Below the pieces are notes generated by a model. It worked only from the letters and a program-made list of their open reading frames with translations. It did not search any database and was not told the DNA's origin. The position numbers and the translations under genes are program-made. This document shows positions 25,358-33,085 of a DNA stretch of 43,724 nucleotides, in pieces. Every line of letters begins with the position of its first letter. Position 1 is the stretch's first letter. Source of the DNA: Plantactinospora alkalitolerans. GTDB lineage: Bacteria > Actinomycetota > Actinomycetes > Mycobacteriales > Micromonosporaceae. Location: NCBI RefSeq assembly GCF_015690345.1, contig NZ_JADPUN010000059.1:1-43724 (forward strand). The letters are read 5' to 3'.

Positions 25358-26200
25358 ATGAGTCTTGACCCTGATGACCCGCGCACTCCGTCGCAGCAGA
25401 TCGCCGCCGCGCTCCGCGCCGAGATCAAAACCGGCAAGTTCGCCCCAGGCGAGAAACTGCCGTCGCAACACGATCTCGTCGAACGTTTCAGCGTCGCCCG
25501 CGAGACGATCAAGGCAGCGCTACGCAAGCTGCAAGAGGAACGGTTGATCGTCACCCGCCAGGGCAGCGGCACCTTCGTCCGCGCCAACACCGAACGACCC
25601 GTCGGACTACGCCCCCACGTCGAACGCGCCTTCGAGGCTACGAACGTCACGATCGACTTCGCCGGCTTCTCCGGAGAGACCCTGTACAACGCCATCCAGG
25701 AAACCCTGGACAAGGTACGGATCGGCCGACTCACCCCGGAGTCGATCCGAGTGCGGGTGTTGATCTCCGACATGACCGCCCCGATGGCGATCCCGTGCCG
25801 CGCCGAGGACCAGGCCGACGACCCCGCCATCCGCGACCGAGCCCGCCGGATCACCGACCGGTCGATTCACGCCGTGACCGACGCCGTACAGGAACTCGCA
25901 GACCTCGGCCTGGTCAAGACCGCCACCGCCGACGTACGGGTCCACAACGCCGCCCCGCTGTTCAAGCTGTTCATCATCAACGAGCAGGAAGCGTTCTTCG
26001 GCTTCTACCCGGTCGTCGAACACACGGTGATGATCGACGGCAAGCCGATGGCGATCTACGACGCCATGGGCAAGGACGCGATCCTGTTCCCGTTCACGCC
26101 CAGCGACGAGGACGCCTCCAACGACGCCCTCTACGTGGAGCAGGCCCGCGCCTGGTTCGACAGCATGTGGGGAACCATCGCCCGCGAGTACACGTCGTGA
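25358..26200 (+). CDS. GntR-family transcriptional regulator (KorSA-like)
   Basis: 280 residues. The N-terminal winged HTH is classic GntR: QIAAALRAEIKTGKFAPGEK, LPSQHDLVERFSVARETIKA, ALRKLQEERLIVTRQGSGTF. The C-terminal domain (from about residue 85) is not FadR- or UTRA-like in any way I can name; it holds AVTDAVQELADLGLVKTATA and FFGFYPVVEHTVMIDGKPMA. GntR repressors such as KorSA keep AICEs quiescent by blocking the pra activator. The ATG has no ribosome site, so the mRNA may be leaderless. Its stop overlaps the HAD gene start (GTGA). Confidence 0.9.
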   Translation: MSLDPDDPRTPSQQIAAALRAEIKTGKFAPGEKLPSQHDLVERFSVARETIKAALRKLQEERLIVTRQGSGTFVRANTERPVGLRPHVERAFEATNVTIDFAGFSGETLYNAIQETLDKVRIGRLTPESIRVRVLISDMTAPMAIPCRAEDQADDPAIRDRARRITDRSIHAVTDAVQELADLGLVKTATADVRVHNAAPLFKLFIINEQEAFFGFYPVVEHTVMIDGKPMAIYDAMGKDAILFPFTPSDEDASNDALYVEQARAWFDSMWGTIAREYTS

Positions 26201-26886
26201 GCCGCGCCGACCTCGCCGCCGTCGTCGGCCGCGCCCGCGTCATCCTGCTCGATTTCGACGGACCGGTGTGCAGCATCTTCGCCCAGCACCCCGCGTCGAC
26301 CGTCGCCCACGAGCTGCGCCGCCTGCTCGTCGACCAGGCCGTGACGCTGCCCGTCGAGATCCTGCACGAGCCCGACCCGTTGGCCGTTCTGCGCTTCACC
26401 GCCACGTTGGGTCGACCCGCCGTCGTCCGCCAGGTCGAAGAGGCGCTGTGCCGCGAGGAGCTCACCGCGGCCCGTACCGCCGAACCGACCCCGTACGGCC
26501 GTGAAGTCATCGTGGCCGCGCACCAGACTGGCCGACGCGTCGCCGTGGTGTCGAACAACTCCGCTGGCTCCGTTCACGCTTACCTGAGCGGGCGCCGGCT
26601 CACCAGCTACGTACACCCGGTCATCGGCCGTGCCCCCGCCAACCCGGACCGGATGAAGCCGAACCCGGCCCCGGTCCTGAACGCCGTCCGGGAGCTGCAC
26701 GCCGATCCGGGGCATTGCGTCCTGATCGGCGACTCGCTCAGCGACATCGAAGCGGCCCACGCCGCCGGGGTCGCCGCCATCGGGTACGCCAACAAGCCCG
26801 GCAAACGCGAGCGGTTCGCCGCAGCGGACGCGGTCATCGACAGCATGGCCGAACTGGTAGCCGCCTTCGCCGTCGACGAGTTGTAG
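26197..26886 (+). CDS. HAD-superfamily phosphatase
   Basis: 229 residues with all four HAD motifs: motif I ILLDFDGPVC (nucleophile Asp and acid Asp), motif II VVSNNS, motif III Lys in DRMKPNPAPV, motif IV LIGDSLSDIEAA. The alpha-helical cap between motifs I and II (about residues 25-95) is of the C1 type, as in phosphoglycolate phosphatase-like enzymes. The GTG start overlaps the GntR stop by 4 bases, so the pair is translated together. Substrate unknown. Confidence 0.9.
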   Translation: MSRADLAAVVGRARVILLDFDGPVCSIFAQHPASTVAHELRRLLVDQAVTLPVEILHEPDPLAVLRFTATLGRPAVVRQVEEALCREELTAARTAEPTPYGREVIVAAHQTGRRVAVVSNNSAGSVHAYLSGRRLTSYVHPVIGRAPANPDRMKPNPAPVLNAVRELHADPGHCVLIGDSLSDIEAAHAAGVAAIGYANKPGKRERFAAADAVIDSMAELVAAFAVDEL

Positions 26887-26945
26887 CAACCACCACCCCG
26901 CACACGAGCGCCCCGGTCGATCATTCCCGGGCGTTACTCGTGCCC

Positions 26946-27413
26946 TCAATCGACGTGCGGCACCCGACCCGCGAGGTAGTCCGCGATCTGCCGCCGCATC
27001 GTCGGATGGATGTCCAGACCCGCCAGCTCATCCGGCAGGAACCAGGCGACGTCGCTCGCCTCATCATTCGCCGCCGGACTCCCACCAACCGGCCGGGCCA
27101 GCAACGTCACCTCATACTCCTGACGAACCTCACCATCGGAATACGCCACGATGTGCCCGGGATCGGAATAGACGCCAACGATGCCGGTCACCTCGACCTC
27201 GACCCCGGTCTCTTCCAGGGTTTCCCGGACCGCACACTCTGACGGAGTCTCGCCGATCTCCATCTTGCCCATCGGCAAAGCCCACTGCCCGGTGTCGCGC
27301 CGCCGTTGCAGCAGGATCGCGCCCTGGTCGTCGACCGCCAGCACCCCGCAGGCAGGAACGAGCGTGTTCGCCTTCGGCGCGTCCGGATCGTTCCAGTGCT
27401 CGACGCGACCCAT
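26946..27413 (-). CDS. Nudix hydrolase of the element module (Pif-like by context)
   Basis: 155 residues with a perfect Nudix box, GKMEIGETPSECAVRETLEE then TGV. CGVLAVDDQGAILLQRRRDT lies upstream and DVAWFLPDELAGLDIHPTMR downstream. In pSAM2 a Nudix-motif protein, Pif, gives immunity against redundant transfer between cells carrying the element. The company of GntR and Pra-like genes makes a similar role possible, though sequence similarity to Pif was not tested. ATG 27413 is preceded by GGAGGTCTGAGG and follows the HTH gene stop by 2 bases. Confidence 0.88.
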   Translation of the reverse strand: MGRVEHWNDPDAPKANTLVPACGVLAVDDQGAILLQRRRDTGQWALPMGKMEIGETPSECAVRETLEETGVEVEVTGIVGVYSDPGHIVAYSDGEVRQEYEVTLLARPVGGSPAANDEASDVAWFLPDELAGLDIHPTMRRQIADYLAGRVPHVD

Positions 27414-27415
27414 CC

Positions 27416-28171
27416 TCAGACCTCCGTCCCCAGCCACGGCACCGCCGTAGCCCACACCCGGTCGAAGCTGGCCGTGTAGTGGTCGAACAGCCCGCCACCG
27501 TCGACCTTACGGAGATGAAACGTCGGATTGGCGGACGCTGCCTCACCGTACGCGTGCGGGTTGGTCAGGATCTCGTCGTCGTACCGGAACAGGCTCGCGT
27601 AGAGCGTGGTCGGATGAAGCCGAACCTCGCACCCGTCCACGCCCGCCAGCTCCCGGTAGTACGTCAACGACGCCCGGATCTTCGCCGCCAGCGTGCCGCC
27701 AAGTCCCTCCTCCCGGTCCCGGACCGCTACCGCGTCACTGGTCGGATCGCCGAAGCACAGCCGGACCTGCACCCCGGCCGCCAGCCGATCGGCAAGCATG
27801 CGCGCCACCCGAGGCTGTGTCTGGGCGAAGAACGTCCCGGAGAACACCAGCAGGTCAATCCGCTCCTGGGCCTCCGTCAGCAGCCGTAGCCACGTCTCAC
27901 GCGGCACCGACGCCCGGTCCGGGAAGACCTCGATCAATTCAGCGCGGCTGGCTTCCTCGCGCTTGCCGGCGACCGAGGCGAGCACGGCAGGCCAGAGATA
28001 CGCCTCTTCCGCACCCAACCGCCGCGCCGTGGCCCACCGATGCCGCCGATGCGGAACGCGACCGAGGCTGATCCACCGTTCCACCGTCTTCGGATCAACA
28101 CCGCACTCGTCGGCCAGGTCCTCAACCCGTACGCCACGACGAACCATCACCGTCCGCAGACGTTCGTTCAT
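27416..28171 (-). CDS. HTH regulator with DUF5919 (phospholipase D-like) domain
   Basis: 251 residues. The N-terminus is an HTH (MNERLRTVMVRRGVRVEDLA, DECGVDPKTVERWI, with the later VPHRRHRWATARRLGAEEAY). The C-terminal half is a PLD-like fold: LVFSGTFFAQTQPRVARMLA, VRLCFGDPTSDAVAVRDREE, GCEVRLHPTTLYASLFRYDD, FHLRKVDGGGLFDHYTASFD. This matches DUF5919-type proteins, in which the domain may sense rather than cleave, because no full HKD motif is evident. It is transcribed together with the Nudix gene. ATG 28171 is chosen by the HTH start; the frame extends upstream into the operator region. Confidence 0.85.
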   Translation of the reverse strand: MNERLRTVMVRRGVRVEDLADECGVDPKTVERWISLGRVPHRRHRWATARRLGAEEAYLWPAVLASVAGKREEASRAELIEVFPDRASVPRETWLRLLTEAQERIDLLVFSGTFFAQTQPRVARMLADRLAAGVQVRLCFGDPTSDAVAVRDREEGLGGTLAAKIRASLTYYRELAGVDGCEVRLHPTTLYASLFRYDDEILTNPHAYGEAASANPTFHLRKVDGGGLFDHYTASFDRVWATAVPWLGTEV

Positions 28172-28180
28172 CTCCCCATT

Positions 28181-28245
28181 GGACGTCTCCACTACAGGAC
28201 GTTTCAAGCCCGTCACAGGACGTTTCCCAACGCCCCCAGACGTCG
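28181..28245. promoter_or_regulatory. Iterated GACGT boxes upstream of the HTH-DUF5919 gene
   Basis: CAGGACGTTTC occurs at 28195-28205 and again at 28216-28226, exactly 21 bases (two helical turns) apart. Related boxes GGACGTCTCC (28181) and CAGACGTC (28237) flank them. The array sits directly upstream of the HTH gene start, suggesting autoregulation. Confidence 0.6.
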
Positions 28246-28440
28246 GGCGGCAGTCCGCCAGGGCGGATGCAACGTACCCGCCACCAGCCGTTGACTACAC
28301 ACCGTCGTACGGAATTGTCCCTGTCTTCGTGCCCGCCGCAATGGCCGCGAGGGCAGGTGAGTACGACACCAACGGTCGGGGTGCGGGGCATCACCCTCTA
28401 GCCCGCGCCCCGACCTCCGGGACCGATAGGAGAACAGGAC

Positions 28441-28779
28441 GTGTCCGGACGCCGACGCCCCAGAGAGTGGCCACCCCGAAACTCGATCAGCCCTCGGGCA
28501 AGCCAACATCCAGCATGGGTGACAGAGCCGGCCGAGCAGGAAGAGCGGTTCGTCCTTCACATACCCTTCCGGGCCGCAGACGTACGCGCAGCTTTCGAGC
28601 GATCGGGATTAGTAGCCGACATCTTCCTGTTCCTCCCCGACTTCGACCGAGGCGAAAGCACCGTCACATACGAAGGCCACCCCTTCAACCACTACCCCGT
28701 GATCTGCGACCGGCCGCTACCCGACGGAACCCGCTGCCCCCTCCACAGTTACCACTCCGGCGAATGCCGTTCCGCCTAA
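28441..28779 (+). CDS. Hypothetical protein with C-terminal Cys/His cluster
   Basis: 112 residues from GTG 28441, with AGGAGAACAGGAC upstream. The middle (FVLHIPFRAADVRAAFERSG, LVADIFLFLPDFDRGESTVT) looks like a small alpha/beta fold. The end has CDRPLPDGTRCPLHSYHSGE-C, with two Cys, two His and a final Cys that could bind zinc. Function unknown. It stands alone between the regulator module and the AT-richer operon, on the opposite strand. Confidence 0.7.
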   Translation: MSGRRRPREWPPRNSISPRASQHPAWVTEPAEQEERFVLHIPFRAADVRAAFERSGLVADIFLFLPDFDRGESTVTYEGHPFNHYPVICDRPLPDGTRCPLHSYHSGECRSA

Positions 28780-28855
28780 AGATTTGAATCGTCATCCTGA
28801 TTCGTGTCCGGCAGACCTTCTCCATGCCCAGGCCGCCCGACAAACGGGCCGACAA

Positions 28856-29032
28856 TCAAACTACAAAAATGGCGAGCGCGACCCCGGCGACAACGAAAAG
28901 GAAGACACTTATCCAACCAACGACAGCCATAAAGGAGAGCCTGCGGTTCTTGCCCCCTAGCCACTCGAAAAAACTAAGAATCACAACTACTAGAGTCGCG
29001 AATAGGAGCCCCAAGTAAAGCGCGGGCGTCAC
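28856..29032 (-). CDS. 58-residue two-helix membrane peptide, last gene of the four-gene operon
   Basis: GTG 29032 to TGA 28856 encodes VTPALYLGLLFATLVVVILS, FFEWLGGKNRRLSFMAVVGW and ISVFLFVVAGVALAIFVV. There are two hydrophobic helices with a short basic loop (GGKNRRLS) between, so both ends lie on the same side of the membrane. It starts 28 bases after the SPFH-like gene stop, on the same strand. GGGAGAGG lies upstream. Base composition is AT-rich like the rest of the operon. It could be a membrane effector or an anchor. Confidence 0.7.
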   Translation of the reverse strand: MTPALYLGLLFATLVVVILSFFEWLGGKNRRLSFMAVVGWISVFLFVVAGVALAIFVV

Positions 29033-29060
29033 GGGAGGAACCTCTCCCGATAGTCAGCCT

Positions 29061-29795
29061 TCATACCTCCTCGCCACGGCGCTCTGCTTCTACCTCGAAG
29101 ATCTCAAGCTTTGTCACAGCCTCCTTCCGATCGTATCGATCAAGCCAGACCTTCAGAACCTTCACACTGTCCCGGCGTTCGTCAGGGGTGAGATCACGAA
29201 GGAACTCCAACAACAGCTCGGCGACTTGAATCCAAAATGTTTCGCGATCATATTTCGCAACCTGTCGCGATATTTCTTCGAGATTACTATAAGATGCCTT
29301 GTCTGCAGATCCCTTATTCTCCAAAAAGTAGTAGGTGAGCGCCATATCAGGCTTGCTCAGTACTCGCCTTCTAAATGCTTCAACTCGCTGTATCTGATGC
29401 TCTTGCGCTTCCGCTTGTAGTTGCATCTCTTGTCGGCGCTGAACTCGATGAAGGGCCGCCGAGAGAGTTACCTGATCCACGGTAGCTTTCACCTGGACCC
29501 AGAGGATCTCAACGCCGATCCCCTTCAACTCGACAGGCAGTCCAAATGCACTGTTCATTCTGTCTTGCAGAAGGAGAGCTTCAGTTACGGGCAGACAAGA
29601 GGCGAGTTGTCCGCACATATATTGGATGTAACTACGTATTCCAGAGGTCGGGTCTTTATGCACTACACCAAAGGACAGTTGTTTCCATTCAAGATCGCAT
29701 ATGATCTTAAAGCACAGGTCGACTTCGACGCTGCTTACATCGGCTTCAAAGCTGTGCTGTACCACGGAGGGGCGCCGTCTCCACCATCTACCCAT
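29061..29795 (-). CDS. SPFH/band-7-like protein of the four-gene operon
   Basis: 244 residues. The first half is beta-rich (SVEVDLCFKIICDLEWKQLS, GIRSYIQYMCGQLASCLPVT). Then comes LPVELKGIGVEILWVQVKAT and a charged helix RVQRRQEMQLQAEAQEHQIQ, the arrangement of an SPFH (stomatin/flotillin/prohibitin) domain followed by its coiled coil. A C-terminal helical part (LLEFLRDLTPDERRDSVKVL) follows. There is no N-terminal membrane helix, unlike classical SPFH proteins; the next gene's two-helix peptide may supply one. The ATG overlaps the NTPase stop (ATGGGTAG), so translation is coupled. The SPFH assignment comes from pattern only. Confidence 0.75.
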   Translation of the reverse strand: MGRWWRRRPSVVQHSFEADVSSVEVDLCFKIICDLEWKQLSFGVVHKDPTSGIRSYIQYMCGQLASCLPVTEALLLQDRMNSAFGLPVELKGIGVEILWVQVKATVDQVTLSAALHRVQRRQEMQLQAEAQEHQIQRVEAFRRRVLSKPDMALTYYFLENKGSADKASYSNLEEISRQVAKYDRETFWIQVAELLLEFLRDLTPDERRDSVKVLKVWLDRYDRKEAVTKLEIFEVEAERRGEEV

Positions 29796-32139
29796 CCCAT
29801 TGCCCTGCTTGCAGATCAGGTGATGACGGGGAGGGCAATAATGGGTCAAAGCTCGATGCGAGCATGATGAGATCGTCGCGCAGGGCATGACGATGACTAA
29901 AGCGATTGTCAGGTGAACTCGGCTGCCACCGGAAGGCCAGGTTATCCAAGGCAACTCTGCGTGTGGCATGGAATCTGCCGTCGACCGGGTCATGTAGAGC
30001 TTCGACGAACACATTTAGTAAGAATGCTTGACACTGAGGATAGCTAAGGGCGGTTTCGAGGAAGAGAGTAAATGCTTCCCCTACCTCGGCTTCAACATGC
30101 CGTTGATTTAGTAGCGCTCGCCATCCTCGAACCAGGAACGCCCGGTCACGGGGGAGCGCGTCAACGACATTCTGGCCAGCTTGCGACAACAGGGACGGCA
30201 ACCCACTTTGCGAATCCGATAGACATGCGAGCGCGAGGAACATACGTCGACCCGCAGCCCGTTCGAGATCATTAGATGAATCCAACCACTTAGTAATCCC
30301 TACTCTAATCCGCTCTCTTAACTCGACATGTGCCCACAATGAGGCCGTTGCGGCGCCGACCTCGCCCCTCAATTGACTATCTGCCGTCTTCGCAAGATAA
30401 CCCAATCGATACAGCATCAGTTTCGGGTAAATCAGGCCAATCGGTCCACCGCATACGTTCGCTACAACAGACTTAACGGGGAGGTCCTCGGCAGACTCGC
30501 TCTTCGCCCAAGACAACATCTTGATACGCATTTTCGAACCCAGGCTGGTGTCCAAGGCCGCAGCCGTCATGAGAGCTACAGCAGCATTGTAGATATGATT
30601 ATGCCTTGACCAGATAGAAATAGTGCCCTCGATCAATGTCAAGTCGTCTTGGTTAATGCCCCATCTGAGTAGATATTGCCCGACGCGTTCGGCCGTGTTT
30701 TGAGCGGCCAACCCTTGCTGATCGACTGGCAAGCGGGTTGCCCAGTCCATGAACCGATCTCGAAGGTGAATGCGGTCAAGCCAGAAATAATCTAATACCG
30801 CGTCCGCGAATCCTATTCGCCTATAAGATATGGTCTCGCTCTTGGTTAGATCCGCTTGCACATCGTCCAGCAGTTCCAGCAGACCCGGTCCAGTCTGACC
30901 TGGCGATGAAGTCTCCCCCTCACCAAGTGCAAATGCCAACTGCTCCGCACCGATGAAGATGCTCGGCGCAGAAGAACCCTCTAACAGGGCTGCTGTCAAA
31001 AGGAAATTTCGCTGTCGACTATCACGGTTCTGTCGGTGCCACCGAAGAAGCTCCGAACGCCAGTTGTTTTGTGAGTCAATTACATTCTTAACCTTGGATC
31101 TGAATATGTCATCTTCGGTGACGTCTCCGTCAAACGTTGCCGGTGCAAGGTGCTCATATCTGATAGCTTCTGCCCACTCCACCGCATCTGGAGGCCCGAG
31201 GTCTGTAATGCGATTTCGGATCTCCGGGAACTGCGTCCACTTTTGGACGTCATGAAGCGGGAGTGGTGGATGTCCGTACTGTAGCCTACGCTCCACTACC
31301 GCGACGGCACCAGGTAGCCCTAGCTCAACCTTTAGATGTTCGCCACCGGCCCCCGTCTGACGCCAAAGGTCCCTCCGGATTACTACGACAAGGTAAGACC
31401 TGGCAGTCTCGAGCGATTCACTGCTGGTTGCAAGGGTTCTGCCAAAATTCCCGGAAATATCGTCGGTACGTCCACGCAAATCCAGGATCCATCCGGTTGG
31501 GCGTCGCGACACAAGATTCTCCGGGACAAATCCGTCGCCAGGGTCGCGTCTCACCTCTCGGAGCTCCAAGCCACCCTGATTATTCAGGAGCCATACGGCC
31601 GCACTGTGCCGGCCTGACTCCGGTTCGCCGACGAGGACAACTACGCGGTGATCGCGAAGTTTTCCGACGGCGTCGCCGATATGGACAGGAGCCGCAAATA
31701 GAGATACGACGCGCTGCACGTAATCTGGCGGTAGATCGTGTGAGTCCATCATCCGCCGCACGGTCTGATGAAGGACTCCGACTACAGTGCCTTGGTTTTG
31801 CAGAATGTCTTGTCGGATCGACACCGTAGCGTCATTCACCACATCGTGTGGCGCAACTTCCTCCTGAAGCCCCACCTCGAAGCCGTCGAAGCTTCCCAGA
31901 CCGCCCGACGCGTTTCCCGCAGGCGGCGATGCAGAACCCTCGGCTTGGTCACTGACGGCTTCGGCGTCGACTTCAATCTGGTTGCCTGATGCTTGCTCAT
32001 CCGTCACTTGGCTGTCCGAGTTTTCAGTAAGAGTCTGTCGTTGTTCGTCCCGACCTATATTGTCAGCCAGCCAGTCGCGATCGGGGCCCGTCCGCATCGG
32101 CTGATGATTTCCACTGGGAACGTCCGAGCCATGATTCAT
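29788..32139 (-). CDS. Large P-loop (STAND-like) NTPase with N-terminal signalling-type motif
   Basis: 783 residues. Residues 1-90 are acidic and disordered. Residues 101-127 carry a short motif (TVSIRQDILQNQGTVVGVLH) similar to the C-terminal motifs of the upstream gene's product. Residues 165-180 hold VVVLVGEPESGRHSAAVWLL, a Walker A in which Arg replaces the usual Lys (GEPESGRHS, 171-179). WILDLRG (about 218-224) is a possible Walker B-like strand. The remaining 500 residues are alpha-helical without recognised repeats. Atypical P-loops of the form GEPGTGRR are common in actinobacterial STAND-like proteins, so nucleotide binding is plausible. Codon use is AT-richer than the flanks. Function unknown; a sensor/switch role in a conflict system is inferred. 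Confidence 0.85.
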   Translation of the reverse strand: MNHGSDVPSGNHQPMRTGPDRDWLADNIGRDEQRQTLTENSDSQVTDEQASGNQIEVDAEAVSDQAEGSASPPAGNASGGLGSFDGFEVGLQEEVAPHDVVNDATVSIRQDILQNQGTVVGVLHQTVRRMMDSHDLPPDYVQRVVSLFAAPVHIGDAVGKLRDHRVVVLVGEPESGRHSAAVWLLNNQGGLELREVRRDPGDGFVPENLVSRRPTGWILDLRGRTDDISGNFGRTLATSSESLETARSYLVVVIRRDLWRQTGAGGEHLKVELGLPGAVAVVERRLQYGHPPLPLHDVQKWTQFPEIRNRITDLGPPDAVEWAEAIRYEHLAPATFDGDVTEDDIFRSKVKNVIDSQNNWRSELLRWHRQNRDSRQRNFLLTAALLEGSSAPSIFIGAEQLAFALGEGETSSPGQTGPGLLELLDDVQADLTKSETISYRRIGFADAVLDYFWLDRIHLRDRFMDWATRLPVDQQGLAAQNTAERVGQYLLRWGINQDDLTLIEGTISIWSRHNHIYNAAVALMTAAALDTSLGSKMRIKMLSWAKSESAEDLPVKSVVANVCGGPIGLIYPKLMLYRLGYLAKTADSQLRGEVGAATASLWAHVELRERIRVGITKWLDSSNDLERAAGRRMFLALACLSDSQSGLPSLLSQAGQNVVDALPRDRAFLVRGWRALLNQRHVEAEVGEAFTLFLETALSYPQCQAFLLNVFVEALHDPVDGRFHATRRVALDNLAFRWQPSSPDNRFSHRHALRDDLIMLASSFDPLLPSPSSPDLQAGQWDG

Positions 32140-32181
32140 GCCATTGTGGCCCTTCGCTAAGGTCGTTCCGGTCTGGGCGGC

Positions 32182-32706
32182 CTAACCGAGCCTCCTGATT
32201 CGCGCCCCAATAATGGTGGCTTCCGGTCCGGTATGCTCGGCGTCCTGCGCGATGTCCACCCGCGCTTCCCCTCCCACGGTCTCTGCGTCTAAGCCGACCA
32301 GACCGCCCTCAGCTTCTTTCACCCGCTGTCGAATCTGGACACCGGACGTCGGCCGTGATTCGCCCTCAAACGCGAAGTGCTGGCCATACACTTCTTCGAG
32401 GAGACCTCTGAGATGCGCCAAACTCCTCATGAGCCGCCCGTCGTCATGGCGCACCGTTTCGCGCTGATCGACATACGCACCCAGAATATCCGCCAAGGAC
32501 TCGAGTTCTGATCTTCTTTGTTCGACAATCTCTTGGTTCGCTTCTAAACTCGCAATATCGCCCTCGAATGCCCCCGGCACCTCTGCGAGTTCAGATCCTG
32601 GCTGTTGGCGTCGATCAAGAACTGCGTTGAGTCGCCCGAATAGGAATGACAAAGTTTGCGTAAGCGCCGTTCCGGTGAGTGCGGGAAAATCTAGAAAATC
32701 TGCCAC
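32182..32706 (-). CDS. Coiled-coil protein with duplicated C-terminal motif, first gene of the operon
   Basis: 174 residues from GTG 32706, which has TGGAGG just upstream; the frame stays open to a GTG at 32808 without a ribosome site. The N-terminal FLDFPALTGTALTQTLSFLF is followed by a helical, Glu-rich middle (SLEANQEIVEQRRSELESLA) and HLRGLLEEVYGQHFAFEGE. The last 50 residues are two beta-like repeats, VQIRQRVKEAEGGLVGLDAE and ARVDIAQDAEHTGPEATIIG, that resemble residues 101-127 of the NTPase encoded 42 bases downstream. No enzymatic motif is visible. It could be an adaptor or sensor that recruits the NTPase by homotypic contact. Confidence 0.75.
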   Translation of the reverse strand: MADFLDFPALTGTALTQTLSFLFGRLNAVLDRRQQPGSELAEVPGAFEGDIASLEANQEIVEQRRSELESLADILGAYVDQRETVRHDDGRLMRSLAHLRGLLEEVYGQHFAFEGESRPTSGVQIRQRVKEAEGGLVGLDAETVGGEARVDIAQDAEHTGPEATIIGARIRRLG

Positions 32707-32954
32707 TGGGCCTCCAGGACGAAGATCGTTACAGAAAGTGGCCACAAGCCTCCTCAGAGTATCAAGGGCGAATGCGGTGAGAGTGTCGGAAACATGACGG
32801 ACAGTCACGTCTGTCTTTGTTGCGCTACAGGTTCACACTCAGGTACCAGGCAGCCATCCCGTGATCTGTTCGGCTCAACCGACGTCGATGGCCTGGCCAG
32901 GGCTTGGTTTGGCTTGGTTTGACAATTGCCGAATCGCGCTATTTCTGATCAAGA

Positions 32955-33026
32955 GCGCCGCTGCGCGGCGCGGGCGGTAGACCGCCCGGCGGCGAGCCGC
33001 CCCGGACCGCTACGCGGCCGGGGCGG
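32955..33026. terminator. Three consecutive GC-rich hairpins
   Basis: GCGCCGC-TGC-GCGGCGC (32955-32971), GGGCGG-TAGA-CCGCCC (32972-32987) and CCGCCCCGG...CCGGGGCGG (32997-33005, 33018-33026) stand side by side. They lie after the 33086-33451 gene on the minus strand and could terminate it. The last hairpin overlaps the dispersed repeat. The rest of 32809-33085 shows no gene; tandem GGCTTGGTTT sits at about 32904-32922. Confidence 0.7.
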
Positions 33027-33057
33027 AAGGCCACCGACTGCCGCCGGGCAGCCGCCC
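33002..33057 (+). repeat. GC-rich dispersed repeat, right copy
   Basis: Direct repeat of 22763-22816 (roughly 85 percent alike by eye), sharing CCGGACCGCT, GAAGGCCACCGAC and CCGCCGGG in the same order. The two copies bracket the accessory region. Confidence 0.75.
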
Positions 33058-33085
33058 GCGTGCCGAGATGGGAAAGTCCACCGAA

